From assembly GCA_964394085.1 (NCBI GenBank), contig CAYMWF010000047.1, forward strand, positions 1 through 39,036: a DNA stretch of 39,036 nucleotides, given 5' to 3'. Numbering within the stretch: the stretch's first letter is position 1; every line of letters starts with the position of its first letter. The translations under genes were made by a program, and so were the position numbers. Positions 16,734-24,815 of the stretch are shown here, in pieces. This DNA is from CAYMWF01 sp964394085 [NCBI: uncultured Gemmatimonadota bacterium]. Lineage in GTDB: Bacteria > GCA-2686955 > CAYMWF01. The notes under the pieces are model-generated. The model was not told the DNA's origin. It did no database searches and saw only the letters and a program-made list of their open reading frames with translations.

Positions 16734-16922
16734 TTACAAATACTTTGCCATGTCATATTTCTCGGCTATTGCGATTCTTTTCTCGTCCGGAAGCGATTTC
16801 ATGTATTTCTTCCATCCCGGACACCAGCCGGCATGCCATCGCCAGATTCTTCCAAGAATGGATTTCGGATTGTTATCGTATTTCGCTCTGAATGCGCAAC
16901 CTTCACAATTATGATCCGCCAT
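16734..16922 (-). CDS. Conserved small Cys/Trp-rich protein, 62 aa
   Basis: The ATG at 16922 has aggagg 7 bases upstream, a strong SD. The protein has NCEGCAFRAKYDNNPKS, then LGRIWRWHAGWCPGWKKYMK and ends EKYDMAKYL. I recall near-identical short proteins in clostridia and methanogens, but no function. The three Cys plus His could bind a metal. It was too short for many gene finders, yet its SD and composition make it convincing. Confidence 0.75.
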   Translation of the reverse strand: MADHNCEGCAFRAKYDNNPKSILGRIWRWHAGWCPGWKKYMKSLPDEKRIAIAEKYDMAKYL

Positions 16923-17008
16923 GATAAACCTCCTGACAGCGAACTGGAAAAGTACTTTCTTTTAACGGCGACCGCCGACGAAAATGCAGCCGTAATACAG
17001 CTTTGATT

Positions 17009-17158
17009 TTACTTCCGCATCTTCTGCAGAACTTCTTCCAGCACTGCTATCTTATCCTCGCGATTTTTCAGATCACGAGCCACAATCACGAGTGACGCCG
17101 TGTCGGCATCCTCGACCACCGTTACCTTTCCCTCTCTGAGTTCCCATTTCCGCGACAT
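17009..17158 (-). CDS. Small basic/acidic protein, 49 aa, unknown function
   Basis: The ATG at 17158 has ggagg 9 bases upstream. The peptide MSRKWELREGKVTVVEDADT continues with SLVIVARDLKNRED and a helical end (KIAVLEEVLQKMRK). It is 41 bases downstream of the CPBP protease gene on the same strand and may be co-transcribed. An earlier in-frame ATG at 17182 is possible but overlaps the SD. No family recognised. Confidence 0.6.
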   Translation of the reverse strand: MSRKWELREGKVTVVEDADTASLVIVARDLKNREDKIAVLEEVLQKMRK

Positions 17159-17199
17159 TTTCCAAACCTCCAAACAATCCATCTCAGCGCCTGCAGTAT

Positions 17200-17886
17200 T
17201 TATCCCATCAGCCAATGTATCACCCAACCCGGCAGCATGCCGCCGACATTGAACAGCACGTGCACTATAACGGCCGGCGCCAGGCTGCCGGTGGCCTCGC
17301 GATACCACGCCGCCAGAAAGCCGAGAAGTGCGGCCAGCACGATGGGAACGACCGCGGCCGGTCCCATCGAGTCGATAAGGACCAGGTGCATCGCTCCGAA
17401 GAACAGGCCACTTACTATGACCGGCATGCTGAATCTCCCGACCGCGGGAGCACTTCCAGCCACGTTCGAAATCAGCGTCTGCAGGAGCCCGCGGGTGAGA
17501 ACTTCCTCGCAGATACTGGCGTAGATCCACACGAAGAGCAGAAGCTGAAGCTCCGTCCTCCCGTCGAGCACGGGCATCGACCCGGAACGTCCGGGAGCCA
17601 GAAGGGACATAAGCGAGAGCGCTGCCGTCGGAAGCACCCAGAGTAGAATCGAGGGCTTGAACCTGTATGTCCCCCGTGTGAACCCGAAGTCTGAGAATCG
17701 CCCGGGGAAGAAAACGGCCACAATAGCAAGAGAGAGGCCCAGCATCACCGAATGCGTGATGAATGAACCCGGCACGAAGCCGTCTTCCGGAAGCGGCGCC
17801 TGCCGCCCTGCGTACATGGCGAAAAGCGCCACCGCCGCAGTAAGAGCCAGACTGCCGGTCACCTTTATCGATCTGCTCGTTTTCAT
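17200..17886 (-). CDS. CPBP-family intramembrane metalloprotease
   Basis: 228 residues with about six to eight transmembrane segments. The three CPBP/Abi active-site motifs are in order: EEVLTRG (EExxxR), FFGAMHL (FxxxH) and HVLFN (HxxxN). These glutamate/histidine intramembrane proteases include CAAX prenyl proteases and bacteriocin-immunity proteins; the bacterial substrate is rarely known. The ATG at 17886 has only a weak SD. A dispersed 42-bp repeat with an embedded TTGACA lies about 70 bases upstream. Confidence 0.88.
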   Translation of the reverse strand: MKTSRSIKVTGSLALTAAVALFAMYAGRQAPLPEDGFVPGSFITHSVMLGLSLAIVAVFFPGRFSDFGFTRGTYRFKPSILLWVLPTAALSLMSLLAPGRSGSMPVLDGRTELQLLLFVWIYASICEEVLTRGLLQTLISNVAGSAPAVGRFSMPVIVSGLFFGAMHLVLIDSMGPAAVVPIVLAALLGFLAAWYREATGSLAPAVIVHVLFNVGGMLPGWVIHWLMG

Positions 17887-17932
17887 GCGTCAGCCAGCCT
17901 TAGAGGGGTCTAACATGCAGGCTATAACCTGC

Positions 17933-17974
17933 AAGGTGCCGGAGCGGAGGCGTATTGTCAAGTTCTCGGGCGAG
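17933..17974. repeat. Dispersed 42-bp repeat, copy 1
   Basis: It begins aaggtgccggagcggaggc and ends cgggcgag. A second copy at 27509-27550 matches 39 of 42 bases in the same orientation. Both lie in gaps between minus-strand genes. Read on the minus strand it contains TTGACA (17963-17958), so it could carry a promoter for the CPBP gene, but no good -10 is at standard spacing. Confidence 0.8.
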
Positions 17975-18010
17975 CCGGAGGTTTCTCGAAGCGCGCTGCA
18001 GAATTTATCG

Positions 18011-19111
18011 TTACAGCCACCTGTGGCCCTGGATATCGAGGTTCGTGAGGCCGGCTTCCCTGGCGCTGTTCACGGCCTTTTTATATTCCGCCCTCGTTAT
18101 TCGCCTTGACAGCTCCGGGTGATCGAACGCCTTCCAGAGCGGGTTGTACTGCGCCATGATGTTGACATATGTATCCTTAGGCAGCTTCTCCGCTATCCAC
18201 TCCATGATCTTTCCCGAACCGGACGTATCGTTCGGCATGACCAGGTGCCGGATCATCAGCCCTCTCTGCATGATGCCGTTCTTCGCGGGTTTCGCCGTTC
18301 CGACCTGGCGAAACATCTCGAGGATCGCCTGTTTCGTGGTTTCAGGATAACTCTCCGCTCCGGATGAATATTTCTCCGACATGCCGCTGTCCCAGTACTT
18401 GAAATCAGGCAGGTAGATATCGACGATTCCATTGAGAACCTTGAGTATCTCGAGCCGCTCCCAGCCGGATGTGTTGTACACGACCGGCAGCCGCAGCCCT
18501 TTCGCCGCCGCTGTATCAAGAGCTTCGAGGATGGGCGCGGAATAATGCGTGGGGGTGACGAAATTGATATTGTGACAGCCGATCTTCTGCAGCTTGAGCA
18601 TCATTCCGGCCAGTTTTTCGGTGCCGCTTTTTTCGCCGCTGCCGAGCTGGCTGATTTCCCAGTTCTGGCAGAAAACGCACCGCAGGCTGCAGTGGGTCAG
18701 AAAGATCGTCCCGGAGCCGCCTCGCCCGACCAGCGGTCTTTCTTCGCCGAAATGGGGATGAGACGCCGCAACCACGAGCGTCGCGCCCGGAGCGCCGCAG
18801 AATCCCTTCTTTCCTTCGAGGCGATTGACGCCGCATTGTCTCGGGCAGAGCCGGCATTCTTTCATAACGGCCCGGAGCTTTTCCGCCCGTTTCTTGAGTT
18901 CGCCTGTTTTATGAAGCTCCAGGTAGGCCGGTTGAAAGCCGGATATCGCCTTCCCCGGTTTCTTCTCGGCTGCAGCTGCCGTTTCGTCGCCCCAAGCCTC
19001 TTCTCCGGCTCCGCTGAAGAAGATCGAGGGCAGCCCGGCTGCAAGACACAGCCTGGTCGAGTTCTTCAGAAAACATCTTCGCGTGGATTTCTTGAGAAGA
19101 GAGTTTGTCAT
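18011..19111 (-). CDS. PflX-like (COG1313) radical SAM protein with Tat-like signal
   Basis: 366 residues. The N-terminus carries TRRCFLK (residues 10-16), a full match to the twin-arginine consensus, followed by a hydrophobic stretch ending around FFSGAGEEAWGD. A CRLCPRQC...C cluster (Cys86, 89, 93, 105) is followed by the radical SAM motif CSLRCVFCQNW (Cys141, 145, 148). The core matches the pyruvate-formate-lyase-activase-like COG1313 group, including NFVTPTHY, YNTSGWE and DIYLPDFKYW. The substrate of this group is unknown. The ATG overlaps the stop of the upstream membrane protein by 4 bases (atga), so the pair is translationally coupled. Export of a radical SAM enzyme would be odd, so the signal may act as an anchor or be inactive. 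Confidence 0.88.
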   Translation of the reverse strand: MTNSLLKKSTRRCFLKNSTRLCLAAGLPSIFFSGAGEEAWGDETAAAAEKKPGKAISGFQPAYLELHKTGELKKRAEKLRAVMKECRLCPRQCGVNRLEGKKGFCGAPGATLVVAASHPHFGEERPLVGRGGSGTIFLTHCSLRCVFCQNWEISQLGSGEKSGTEKLAGMMLKLQKIGCHNINFVTPTHYSAPILEALDTAAAKGLRLPVVYNTSGWERLEILKVLNGIVDIYLPDFKYWDSGMSEKYSSGAESYPETTKQAILEMFRQVGTAKPAKNGIMQRGLMIRHLVMPNDTSGSGKIMEWIAEKLPKDTYVNIMAQYNPLWKAFDHPELSRRITRAEYKKAVNSAREAGLTNLDIQGHRWL

Positions 19112-21417
19112 GTCTCACCTCCTGCCTGGTACCGCCCGAATCCTGTGTATAAAATAATGAAGCTTGCCAGCTTCAGCAACCCCACTGTAAGGCCGGTGCC
19201 GATAAATCCCAGAACGGGCAGAAGCACGACGGCGCCGGCAATTCCTCCGAACCATCCGCCCAGGAGGTCGGATGCATAAAGCAGCCCGGCCGTCCTGCTC
19301 GCCCCGTCGCTCTCCTCCAGGTATATCCTGTTCGCCAGCGGGAATTGAGCGCCGACCAGGAGCCCGCAGATGAGTGAAGCCGCCAGGAACAGCGTTTTGG
19401 AGAGGAAGAACAGGCCCGATGTTGCCGGAAACGCATGGACGGCGAGAAAGATGAGAGGCCATCCCGCCGACCAGCAGACTATCGCCAGTTCGATTCCCGC
19501 AAACAGCCTGAGACAATCCCGCGGCCGCGCCGGAACCCTCGTCGTCAACATCGCGCCGCCGGCCGCGCCGGCCATGAAGAATGCTACAAGAAGCCCGATC
19601 CATGAAAACACATAGCCGTAAATCGCCTGGAAAACAAAAATCAGCATGAGGTCATATACCATGCCTGCGAAACCCGTCGTGATAATGGATAACGGGATGG
19701 CGGCTCTTGAGAACCGCGCGCTTCTTTTTCGCACAAGGAAATAGAAAAGAAGAAGACAGACAGGCGGAACGGCGGCGGTTCCCAGGTTTACTCTTTCGAA
19801 CTGCCTGAAAAGTCCGCGGAGCGACGGGGCGAACAGGGCGTTCCAGTGAGAGATGCTGTAGAAGAGCCCCACGGGACGAAAATCCGAATTGACCTTCCGG
19901 CTGCGACCCTCGACAAAGCGGGCGAACCAGTCCTGCCATCCGGGATGCAGCATCTTCTCGATGCGCCAGGGGATAGTTTCATCCGCCTCGATCCTGCGCT
20001 CGTTCAGGCGTTGCAGAAGCAGCTCCGCGTCCATCGCCAGGATTTCGCCGGAATCCGATGAGAGGAACAGGTTCCTTCCGTCGCCGGGAATTACCCTGAT
20101 ATTAGAAAAGACGCTCTCCAGCGTATGGAAGATGCAGCTGTTCAGGTTCATCAGTTCCTCGTTGGAGTAAGTCAGAGAACCCGGCAATCCCAGGACCAGT
20201 ACGCCCCCTTCATTCAGCTTCTCCCGCGCCAGGGAAAAGAACTCTTTCGTAAAGAACCTGTTCGCCTGCAGGTTAGACGGCTCATCGATCCCCACCAGGA
20301 TCACATCGTATCTATTCCGGGTGGTTTTAAGCAGCAGGCAGCCGTCGACCTGCCTTATCAGGACTCTCGGGTCGTTCAGTTCGGATTCGGTGAGCGGCGT
20401 GGAGAACCTTCTCAACAGATCGAGGAGCAGCGGGTCGAGTTCCGCGTATTCGACCGCTTCTATCGACGGGTGCTTCAACGCTTCGCTGATGACGCCTCCC
20501 GCCCCCCCGCTCAAAACCAGCAGTCTTTCGGGTTCGGGATGGGCAAGCAGCGGGAGATGAACGAATCCTTCGATGAACGGCAGGTCAGGAACGGGTGTGA
20601 AGATGCCCGGCACGCCGTCGAGAAAGAAGATGTACTGCCCCTCGTTTTCCAGGGTGCAGATATTGCCGTACCGGGAGTTCTGGTAAAAAACGACATTCTG
20701 GCCTCGCCATTGCGCCTTGACCGAATAATCATGCAGCCTGTCCGCCCGGCCGGTGAGAACCAGGCAGCCGGAGGCAAGCGCAAGCAGACTCAGGATGACA
20801 AGAATCGAGTTCCGGTACAGTCCCGTTCGCCGGTAAGGGGCGATCAGGCCGAGGCAGACGAGAAAGTTCAGCAGTGCGAGCCAGAGAGAAGTCTCGAATG
20901 AATTGAGAAACGGGATGAGAAGACAGGTGCAGGCGACTCCGCCGATAATGGTGCCCACCGTCTCGTAAACGTAGACCTTCCCGGCCGGGGCATCATCCCT
21001 GCCGGAAACCATGGAATAGATGCGGCAGCCGAAAGTAAACAGCGCGCCGTGAAGGAAACTTACCGGAAGAAGGATGAGAAAAGAGGAACAGAATATCGGC
21101 AGGAACCCGATGCTTTCGCCGATGGAGACGCCGATCGCGGTTTTAAGGAAACGGGTCAGGAGAATTGCTGCGGGCAGGGACAGGGAAAAAAGCGTCGTAA
21201 TGACTGCGAATGTTTCAAGGCTGTGTTCGGATTGCCCGGCTTTCCTGCCTGCAAAAAAAGATCCCATCGCCTCCAGGATGAGCCAGTTGGCCAGGATGAT
21301 GCCGATGCAGAGCTCGTTCCCCGAAAAAACAATCAGGAGCTCCCTCAGAAGAACTATCTCGGCAACCAGCCCGCTGATTCCCATCGCCAGTATGGCTATG
21401 AAGAAGCGGCTCTTCAC
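19108..21417 (-). CDS. Polytopic membrane protein with internal spermidine-synthase-like domain
   Basis: 769 residues from a GTG at 21417 (aagga about 9 bases upstream). About seven hydrophobic helices at the N-terminus (GISGLVAEIVLLRELLIVFSG onward) precede a spermidine-synthase-like Rossmann domain (about 240-470). That domain has RLLVLSGGAGGVISEALKH, EYAELDPLL, YDVILVGIDEPSN and FFSLAREKLNEGGVL. About seven more helices follow. The layout is the fused MFS-like/SpeE-like family. The catalytic DxxDP is replaced by GIDEPSN, so true aminopropyl transfer is doubtful. It is coupled to the PflX-like radical SAM gene by a 4-base overlap, suggesting one pathway or membrane complex. Confidence 0.85.
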   Translation of the reverse strand: MKSRFFIAILAMGISGLVAEIVLLRELLIVFSGNELCIGIILANWLILEAMGSFFAGRKAGQSEHSLETFAVITTLFSLSLPAAILLTRFLKTAIGVSIGESIGFLPIFCSSFLILLPVSFLHGALFTFGCRIYSMVSGRDDAPAGKVYVYETVGTIIGGVACTCLLIPFLNSFETSLWLALLNFLVCLGLIAPYRRTGLYRNSILVILSLLALASGCLVLTGRADRLHDYSVKAQWRGQNVVFYQNSRYGNICTLENEGQYIFFLDGVPGIFTPVPDLPFIEGFVHLPLLAHPEPERLLVLSGGAGGVISEALKHPSIEAVEYAELDPLLLDLLRRFSTPLTESELNDPRVLIRQVDGCLLLKTTRNRYDVILVGIDEPSNLQANRFFTKEFFSLAREKLNEGGVLVLGLPGSLTYSNEELMNLNSCIFHTLESVFSNIRVIPGDGRNLFLSSDSGEILAMDAELLLQRLNERRIEADETIPWRIEKMLHPGWQDWFARFVEGRSRKVNSDFRPVGLFYSISHWNALFAPSLRGLFRQFERVNLGTAAVPPVCLLLFYFLVRKRSARFSRAAIPLSIITTGFAGMVYDLMLIFVFQAIYGYVFSWIGLLVAFFMAGAAGGAMLTTRVPARPRDCLRLFAGIELAIVCWSAGWPLIFLAVHAFPATSGLFFLSKTLFLAASLICGLLVGAQFPLANRIYLEESDGASRTAGLLYASDLLGGWFGGIAGAVVLLPVLGFIGTGLTVGLLKLASFIILYTGFGRYQAGGET

Positions 21418-21570
21418 CGGGCGGAATCCTTCTCAGGGCGTTTTTTGTTCTGCAGGCAGACGGCTGATAAGTCAGTCAGGCGACATGGACCGGTTCACCC
21501 CGGCCCGCGAACCTCTCCTTCACAGCCGAACGAAAGATGAGTAAGACGGCGGTCCAGATGAAGCGTCCGG

Positions 21571-21723
21571 CTATGACGCCGCGGCCAGAAGGAAGTCCGT
21601 GGGAAGCTGCAGCTTCACTATCGGCCACCCCAGAGAAGGCATGGATGTCTGGCCCAGCAGCGAGAGTGTCGCGACAACGATGCAGACTATGCCCATAGCG
21701 GTTATGCCGGGTGAGGTTTTCAT
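21571..21723 (-). CDS. Small single-pass membrane protein, 50 aa
   Basis: The ATG at 21723 has aaaggaggag directly upstream, a very strong SD; a longer frame to 21822 lacks one. The sequence is a short N-terminus, one hydrophobic helix (ITAMGIVCIVVATLSLLG) and a C-terminal part with PSLGWPIVKLQLPTDFLL. It is a probable inner-membrane or secreted micro-protein. No family recognised. Confidence 0.6.
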   Translation of the reverse strand: MKTSPGITAMGIVCIVVATLSLLGQTSMPSLGWPIVKLQLPTDFLLAAAS

Positions 21724-21800
21724 TTCTCCTCCTTTCGGCGTCATGTCGCCTGTCTGCTCTTCTGTGCTGCTGCTCATTCTACTCAGTCCGACTCGTTGTT

Positions 21801-22286
21801 TCAACAGATCACGATATCCCACTTCACCCCGAATTTATCTTCTACTTGAGCTATGGTCGGGCCAAAGGGCATTTTCTTGAAATCACTGATCACCTTTCCA
21901 TTTCGTGCTATATCTTCAAAGCACTTGCGTGCCTCTGCTTCTTCGCTGATCTCAACCACGAACTTCACGGAAGAAAACGAAGGTTCTTCACCCGAATCGC
22001 AGATATACAGATTCAAGTCGCCTACCTTCAACTCCGCATGGAATATCTTGCCGACGAGCTCCCGGTTTTGGGTCATACCTTCATTGTAAAGATACTCGCA
22101 GACAACAGAGGCGTTGAATACGGATTTATAGGTTTCAATCGCTTCTTTGGCATTATCCTTGAAAGATAGATAGGCAGCTACCTTCATCTTATTGCCGGTC
22201 AAATTCTCTGTTTCATTCTTCTCCTGACCATATGAGATATTGAAAGCAAGAAGGATGAAAATGCTTGGTATGAGAAGTTTCTTCAT
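21801..22286 (-). CDS. Exported VOC-family (PhnB-like) protein
   Basis: 161 residues. The ATG at 22286 has aggagg with good spacing. A signal peptide (MKKLLIPSIFILLAFNISYG) precedes a PhnB-like domain: MKVAAYLSFKDNAKEAIETY, FHAELKVGDLNLYICD, FVVEISEEAEARKCFEDI and the end FGPTIAQVEDKFGVKWDIVI. VOC/PhnB proteins are normally cytoplasmic, so a Sec signal on one is unusual. The base composition is AT-richer than the upstream block and looks Bacteroidota-like, suggesting transfer. Confidence 0.82.
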   Translation of the reverse strand: MKKLLIPSIFILLAFNISYGQEKNETENLTGNKMKVAAYLSFKDNAKEAIETYKSVFNASVVCEYLYNEGMTQNRELVGKIFHAELKVGDLNLYICDSGEEPSFSSVKFVVEISEEAEARKCFEDIARNGKVISDFKKMPFGPTIAQVEDKFGVKWDIVIC

Positions 22287-22318
22287 GACTTCCTCCTGTT
22301 AAGTATGGGTTTGTTTCA

Positions 22319-22347
22319 ATTTTCGCCCGGCTCCCGGGCTGTGTCAA
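22319..22347 (-). promoter_or_regulatory. Candidate promoter with palindrome inside the spacer
   Basis: Minus strand: TTGACA (22347-22342), a 17-base spacer, then GAAAAT (22324-22319, four of six matches to TATAAT), 33 bases before the VOC gene ATG. The spacer contains a perfect 6-bp-arm palindrome, gcccgg/ccgggc around ctc (22325-22339). It could be an operator, as MerR-type sites are placed, or the terminator stem of the upstream LRR gene. Confidence 0.4.
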
Positions 22348-22398
22348 TGATCATGTCCTTTTCTCGCTCTAGAAAGCCTGAGGAAGAAATCTCCGTAA

Positions 22399-23496
22399 CT
22401 AACAATTTTGAGAATAGAGGCTACCATTAAAACGGAATTGTTCGCAAAAATCGATAAGCCATTGAGGCGGATCTTCTTCCCCATCTACGCAGTAAAGGTG
22501 ATTGTACAATAAGGACAGTGATGTGAGCATTGCCAGATCAGCAAAACTCTCAGGCAGGGAGGTCAATTCATTTTGAGTTAAATGAAGCAAGTCGAGAGCT
22601 GACAAATCCCCGATGCTCTCCGGCAAGAACTCCAGTTTATTATAGCTCAAATAAAGTTCAGTCAAACTTGACAGGTTCCCGAAACTCTCGGGCAAGGATT
22701 CCAGTTCATTATAGCTCAAATAAAGTTCAGTCAAACTTGACAGGTTCCCGAAACTCTCGGGTAAGGATTCCAGTTCATTATAGCTCAAATCAAGTTCACA
22801 TAGATTTGACAGGTTCCCGAAACTCTCCGGCAATGATACCAGTGCATTCGAACTCAAATCTAAATCGGAGAGGCTGTTCAGGTTTCCAAAATCGTCCGGT
22901 AGAGACCTGATTGCCTGCTCTGGAAGTTCCAGGGATTCAAGCTTTTCAAGAGTACCGAAAGATTCAGGTATAATGCTTATTCTCATAGAATCATAAATAG
23001 AAATCGATTTTATTCTACTTCCGCCTCCTTCTTCTGTAAAACTGCAATATTTATCCATAAATGCAGGCAAATCATCCTGAATATAATTGTCAACCATCAA
23101 TTCCTGGATAACTTGTATATCCGGATTTTGTATTACAGTTACAACTACCGGATCGCTGTCTGCTACATTTCCGTTGATATCAAATGCTCGTGCTACAAGT
23201 GTATGCCTGGTATTCTCCTCCAATTGATCCGTGCTCCACTGAAAAGTGTAAGGTTCTTCGGTCGATTCCAGACCGGAAAATATTCCATCAACCCAGAGCT
23301 CGACTTTCATAATCGCTTCATCATCGGAAATCATGCAGGTTACTTCCACTGTTCCCATCACGTAATCATTCTCAATCGGGAAGATAATCATTGAAGACGG
23401 TGGGGATGTATCATGTTCGCATTCAGTCGGACATTCGCAACTTGAAGTCATCATGGAAACCAGGAGGGTTAAAATCAGCAGTTTGAAATACTTCAT
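22399..23496 (-). CDS. LRR lipoprotein, copy 1 (365 aa)
   Basis: The ATG at 23496 has ggaaag upstream. The lipoprotein signal is MKYFKLLILTLLVSMMTSSC with the lipid-attachment Cys at residue 20. An Ig-like/bacterial-Ig beta domain follows (PPSSMIIFPIENDYVMGTVE to VVVTVIQN), then about seven 23-residue leucine-rich repeats of the form GNLSSLTELYLSYNELESLP. The C-terminal cap has LYCVDGEEDPPQWLIDFC. It is probably surface-exposed and protein- or ligand-binding. It is a tandem paralogue of the gene at 23511-24815, 14 bases away. Two 69-bp repeat units are nearly identical (22640-22777). Confidence 0.88.
   Translation of the reverse strand: MKYFKLLILTLLVSMMTSSCECPTECEHDTSPPSSMIIFPIENDYVMGTVEVTCMISDDEAIMKVELWVDGIFSGLESTEEPYTFQWSTDQLEENTRHTLVARAFDINGNVADSDPVVVTVIQNPDIQVIQELMVDNYIQDDLPAFMDKYCSFTEEGGGSRIKSISIYDSMRISIIPESFGTLEKLESLELPEQAIRSLPDDFGNLNSLSDLDLSSNALVSLPESFGNLSNLCELDLSYNELESLPESFGNLSSLTELYLSYNELESLPESFGNLSSLTELYLSYNKLEFLPESIGDLSALDLLHLTQNELTSLPESFADLAMLTSLSLLYNHLYCVDGEEDPPQWLIDFCEQFRFNGSLYSQNC
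22640..22777. repeat. Two near-identical 69-bp LRR units
   Basis: Units 22640-22708 and 22709-22777 differ at one or two bases and each encodes one 23-residue leucine-rich repeat. The near identity implies recent duplication or slippage within the gene. Confidence 0.85.
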
Positions 23497-23510
23497 CGTT
23501 CTTTCCTTCG

Positions 23511-24815
23511 CTAACAATCCTGCATATAGAGGTAACCATTACCAAAAAATGGATCGCAAAAATCAATAAGCCATTGAGGTGGTTCTGCTGCACCCTCTAC
23601 ACAATAAAGGTGGTTGTTCATCAAGTTCAATGAACGAAGCTCCGACAGCTCGACAAAACTCACAGGCAGTGAGGTCAGTTCATTGTATTCCAGGTGAAGT
23701 ATACCAAGTTCAAGCAGGTTTCCAAAACTCGCCGGCAGTGAAGTCAATTCATTATAGCTTAATTCAAGCTTTCCGAGAGCTGACAAGTCCCCGATTGTCT
23801 CGGGTAAGGATGTCAATTTATTCTCACTCAGATAGAGAAATTCGAGACTCGAAAGATTGCCAAGACTCTCCGGCAAGGATGTCAATTCGTTGTGTTCTAA
23901 GTCAAGAGAATAGAGGCTCGAAAGATTTACAAAACTTTCGGGTAAGGATGTGATTCCATTATAGCCCAATTCCAAAATATATAGACTTGAAAGATCTCCA
24001 AAACTCTCGGGTAATAATGCCAATGCATTATTCTCCAGATCAAGTTCATCCAGATTTGTCAGATTCCCGAAACTCTCCGGTAATGATGCCAATGCATTAT
24101 TCTCCAGATCAAGTTCATCCAGATTTGTCAGATTCCCGAAACTCTCGGACAATGATGTCAATGCATTTGAACTCAACTCTAGACTGGCGAGGTTGTTCAG
24201 GTTTCCAAATTCGTCCGGTAGAGAACTGATTTCCTGCTCTGGAAGTTTCAGGGTTTCAAGTTCTTCAAGAGAACCAAAAGATTCAGGTATAACGAATATT
24301 TTTTTAGCATCCGTAATAGTCATCGAATATAGGCGACTACTCCCTTCAACTTCAATAAAACTGCAATATTTATTTATAAATGTGAGCAAGTCATCCATTA
24401 TAAAATTGCGAACCATCAATTCCTGAATAACCTGTATATCTGAATTCTGTATTACAATTATTCCTACCGGAGCGCTGTCCGTGACATTTCCGTTGATGTC
24501 AAAGGCTCTTGCTACCAGCGTGTGCCTGGAATTATCCTCCAATTGATCCGTGCTCCACTGAAAAGTGTAAGGTTCTTCGGTCGATTCGAGACCGGAAAAT
24601 ATTCCATCAACCCAGAGTTCGACTTTCAAAATCCCCTCATCATCAGAAATCATGCAGGTTACTTCCACTGTTCCCATCACGTAATCATTCTCAATCGGGA
24701 ACAAAATCATTGAAGACGGTGGCGATATATCGCGTTCGCATTCAGTCGGACATTCGCAGCTTGACGTCATCATGGAAGCCAGGAGGGTTAAAATCAGCAG
24801 TTTGAAATACTTCAT
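23511..24815 (-). CDS. LRR lipoprotein, copy 2 (434 aa)
   Basis: The ATG at 24815 has aaaggaaag upstream. It has the same plan as its neighbour: lipoprotein signal MKYFKLLILTLLASMMTSSC, a near-identical Ig-like domain and about ten 23-residue LRRs (GNLTNLDELDLENNALASLP and variants). The cap is LYCVEGAAEPPQWLIDFC. The first ~115 residues and the 5' leader are almost the same as in copy 1, while repeat number and sequence differ. That pattern fits recent duplication with repeat turnover. Both genes are probably co-transcribed from upstream of 24815. Confidence 0.88.
   Translation of the reverse strand: MKYFKLLILTLLASMMTSSCECPTECERDISPPSSMILFPIENDYVMGTVEVTCMISDDEGILKVELWVDGIFSGLESTEEPYTFQWSTDQLEDNSRHTLVARAFDINGNVTDSAPVGIIVIQNSDIQVIQELMVRNFIMDDLLTFINKYCSFIEVEGSSRLYSMTITDAKKIFVIPESFGSLEELETLKLPEQEISSLPDEFGNLNNLASLELSSNALTSLSESFGNLTNLDELDLENNALASLPESFGNLTNLDELDLENNALALLPESFGDLSSLYILELGYNGITSLPESFVNLSSLYSLDLEHNELTSLPESLGNLSSLEFLYLSENKLTSLPETIGDLSALGKLELSYNELTSLPASFGNLLELGILHLEYNELTSLPVSFVELSELRSLNLMNNHLYCVEGAAEPPQWLIDFCDPFFGNGYLYMQDC
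24003..24140. repeat. Two near-identical 69-bp LRR units in copy 2
   Basis: Units 24003-24071 and 24072-24140 differ at only a few bases (for example aataat versus aatgat) and encode successive LRRs. They are analogous to, but not the same sequence as, the pair in copy 1, so each gene expanded separately. Confidence 0.85.

Noticed and set aside
22640-24140. Repeat arrays resembling a CRISPR
   Set aside because: The 69-bp units are coding LRRs with no unique spacers, and no cas gene is present.
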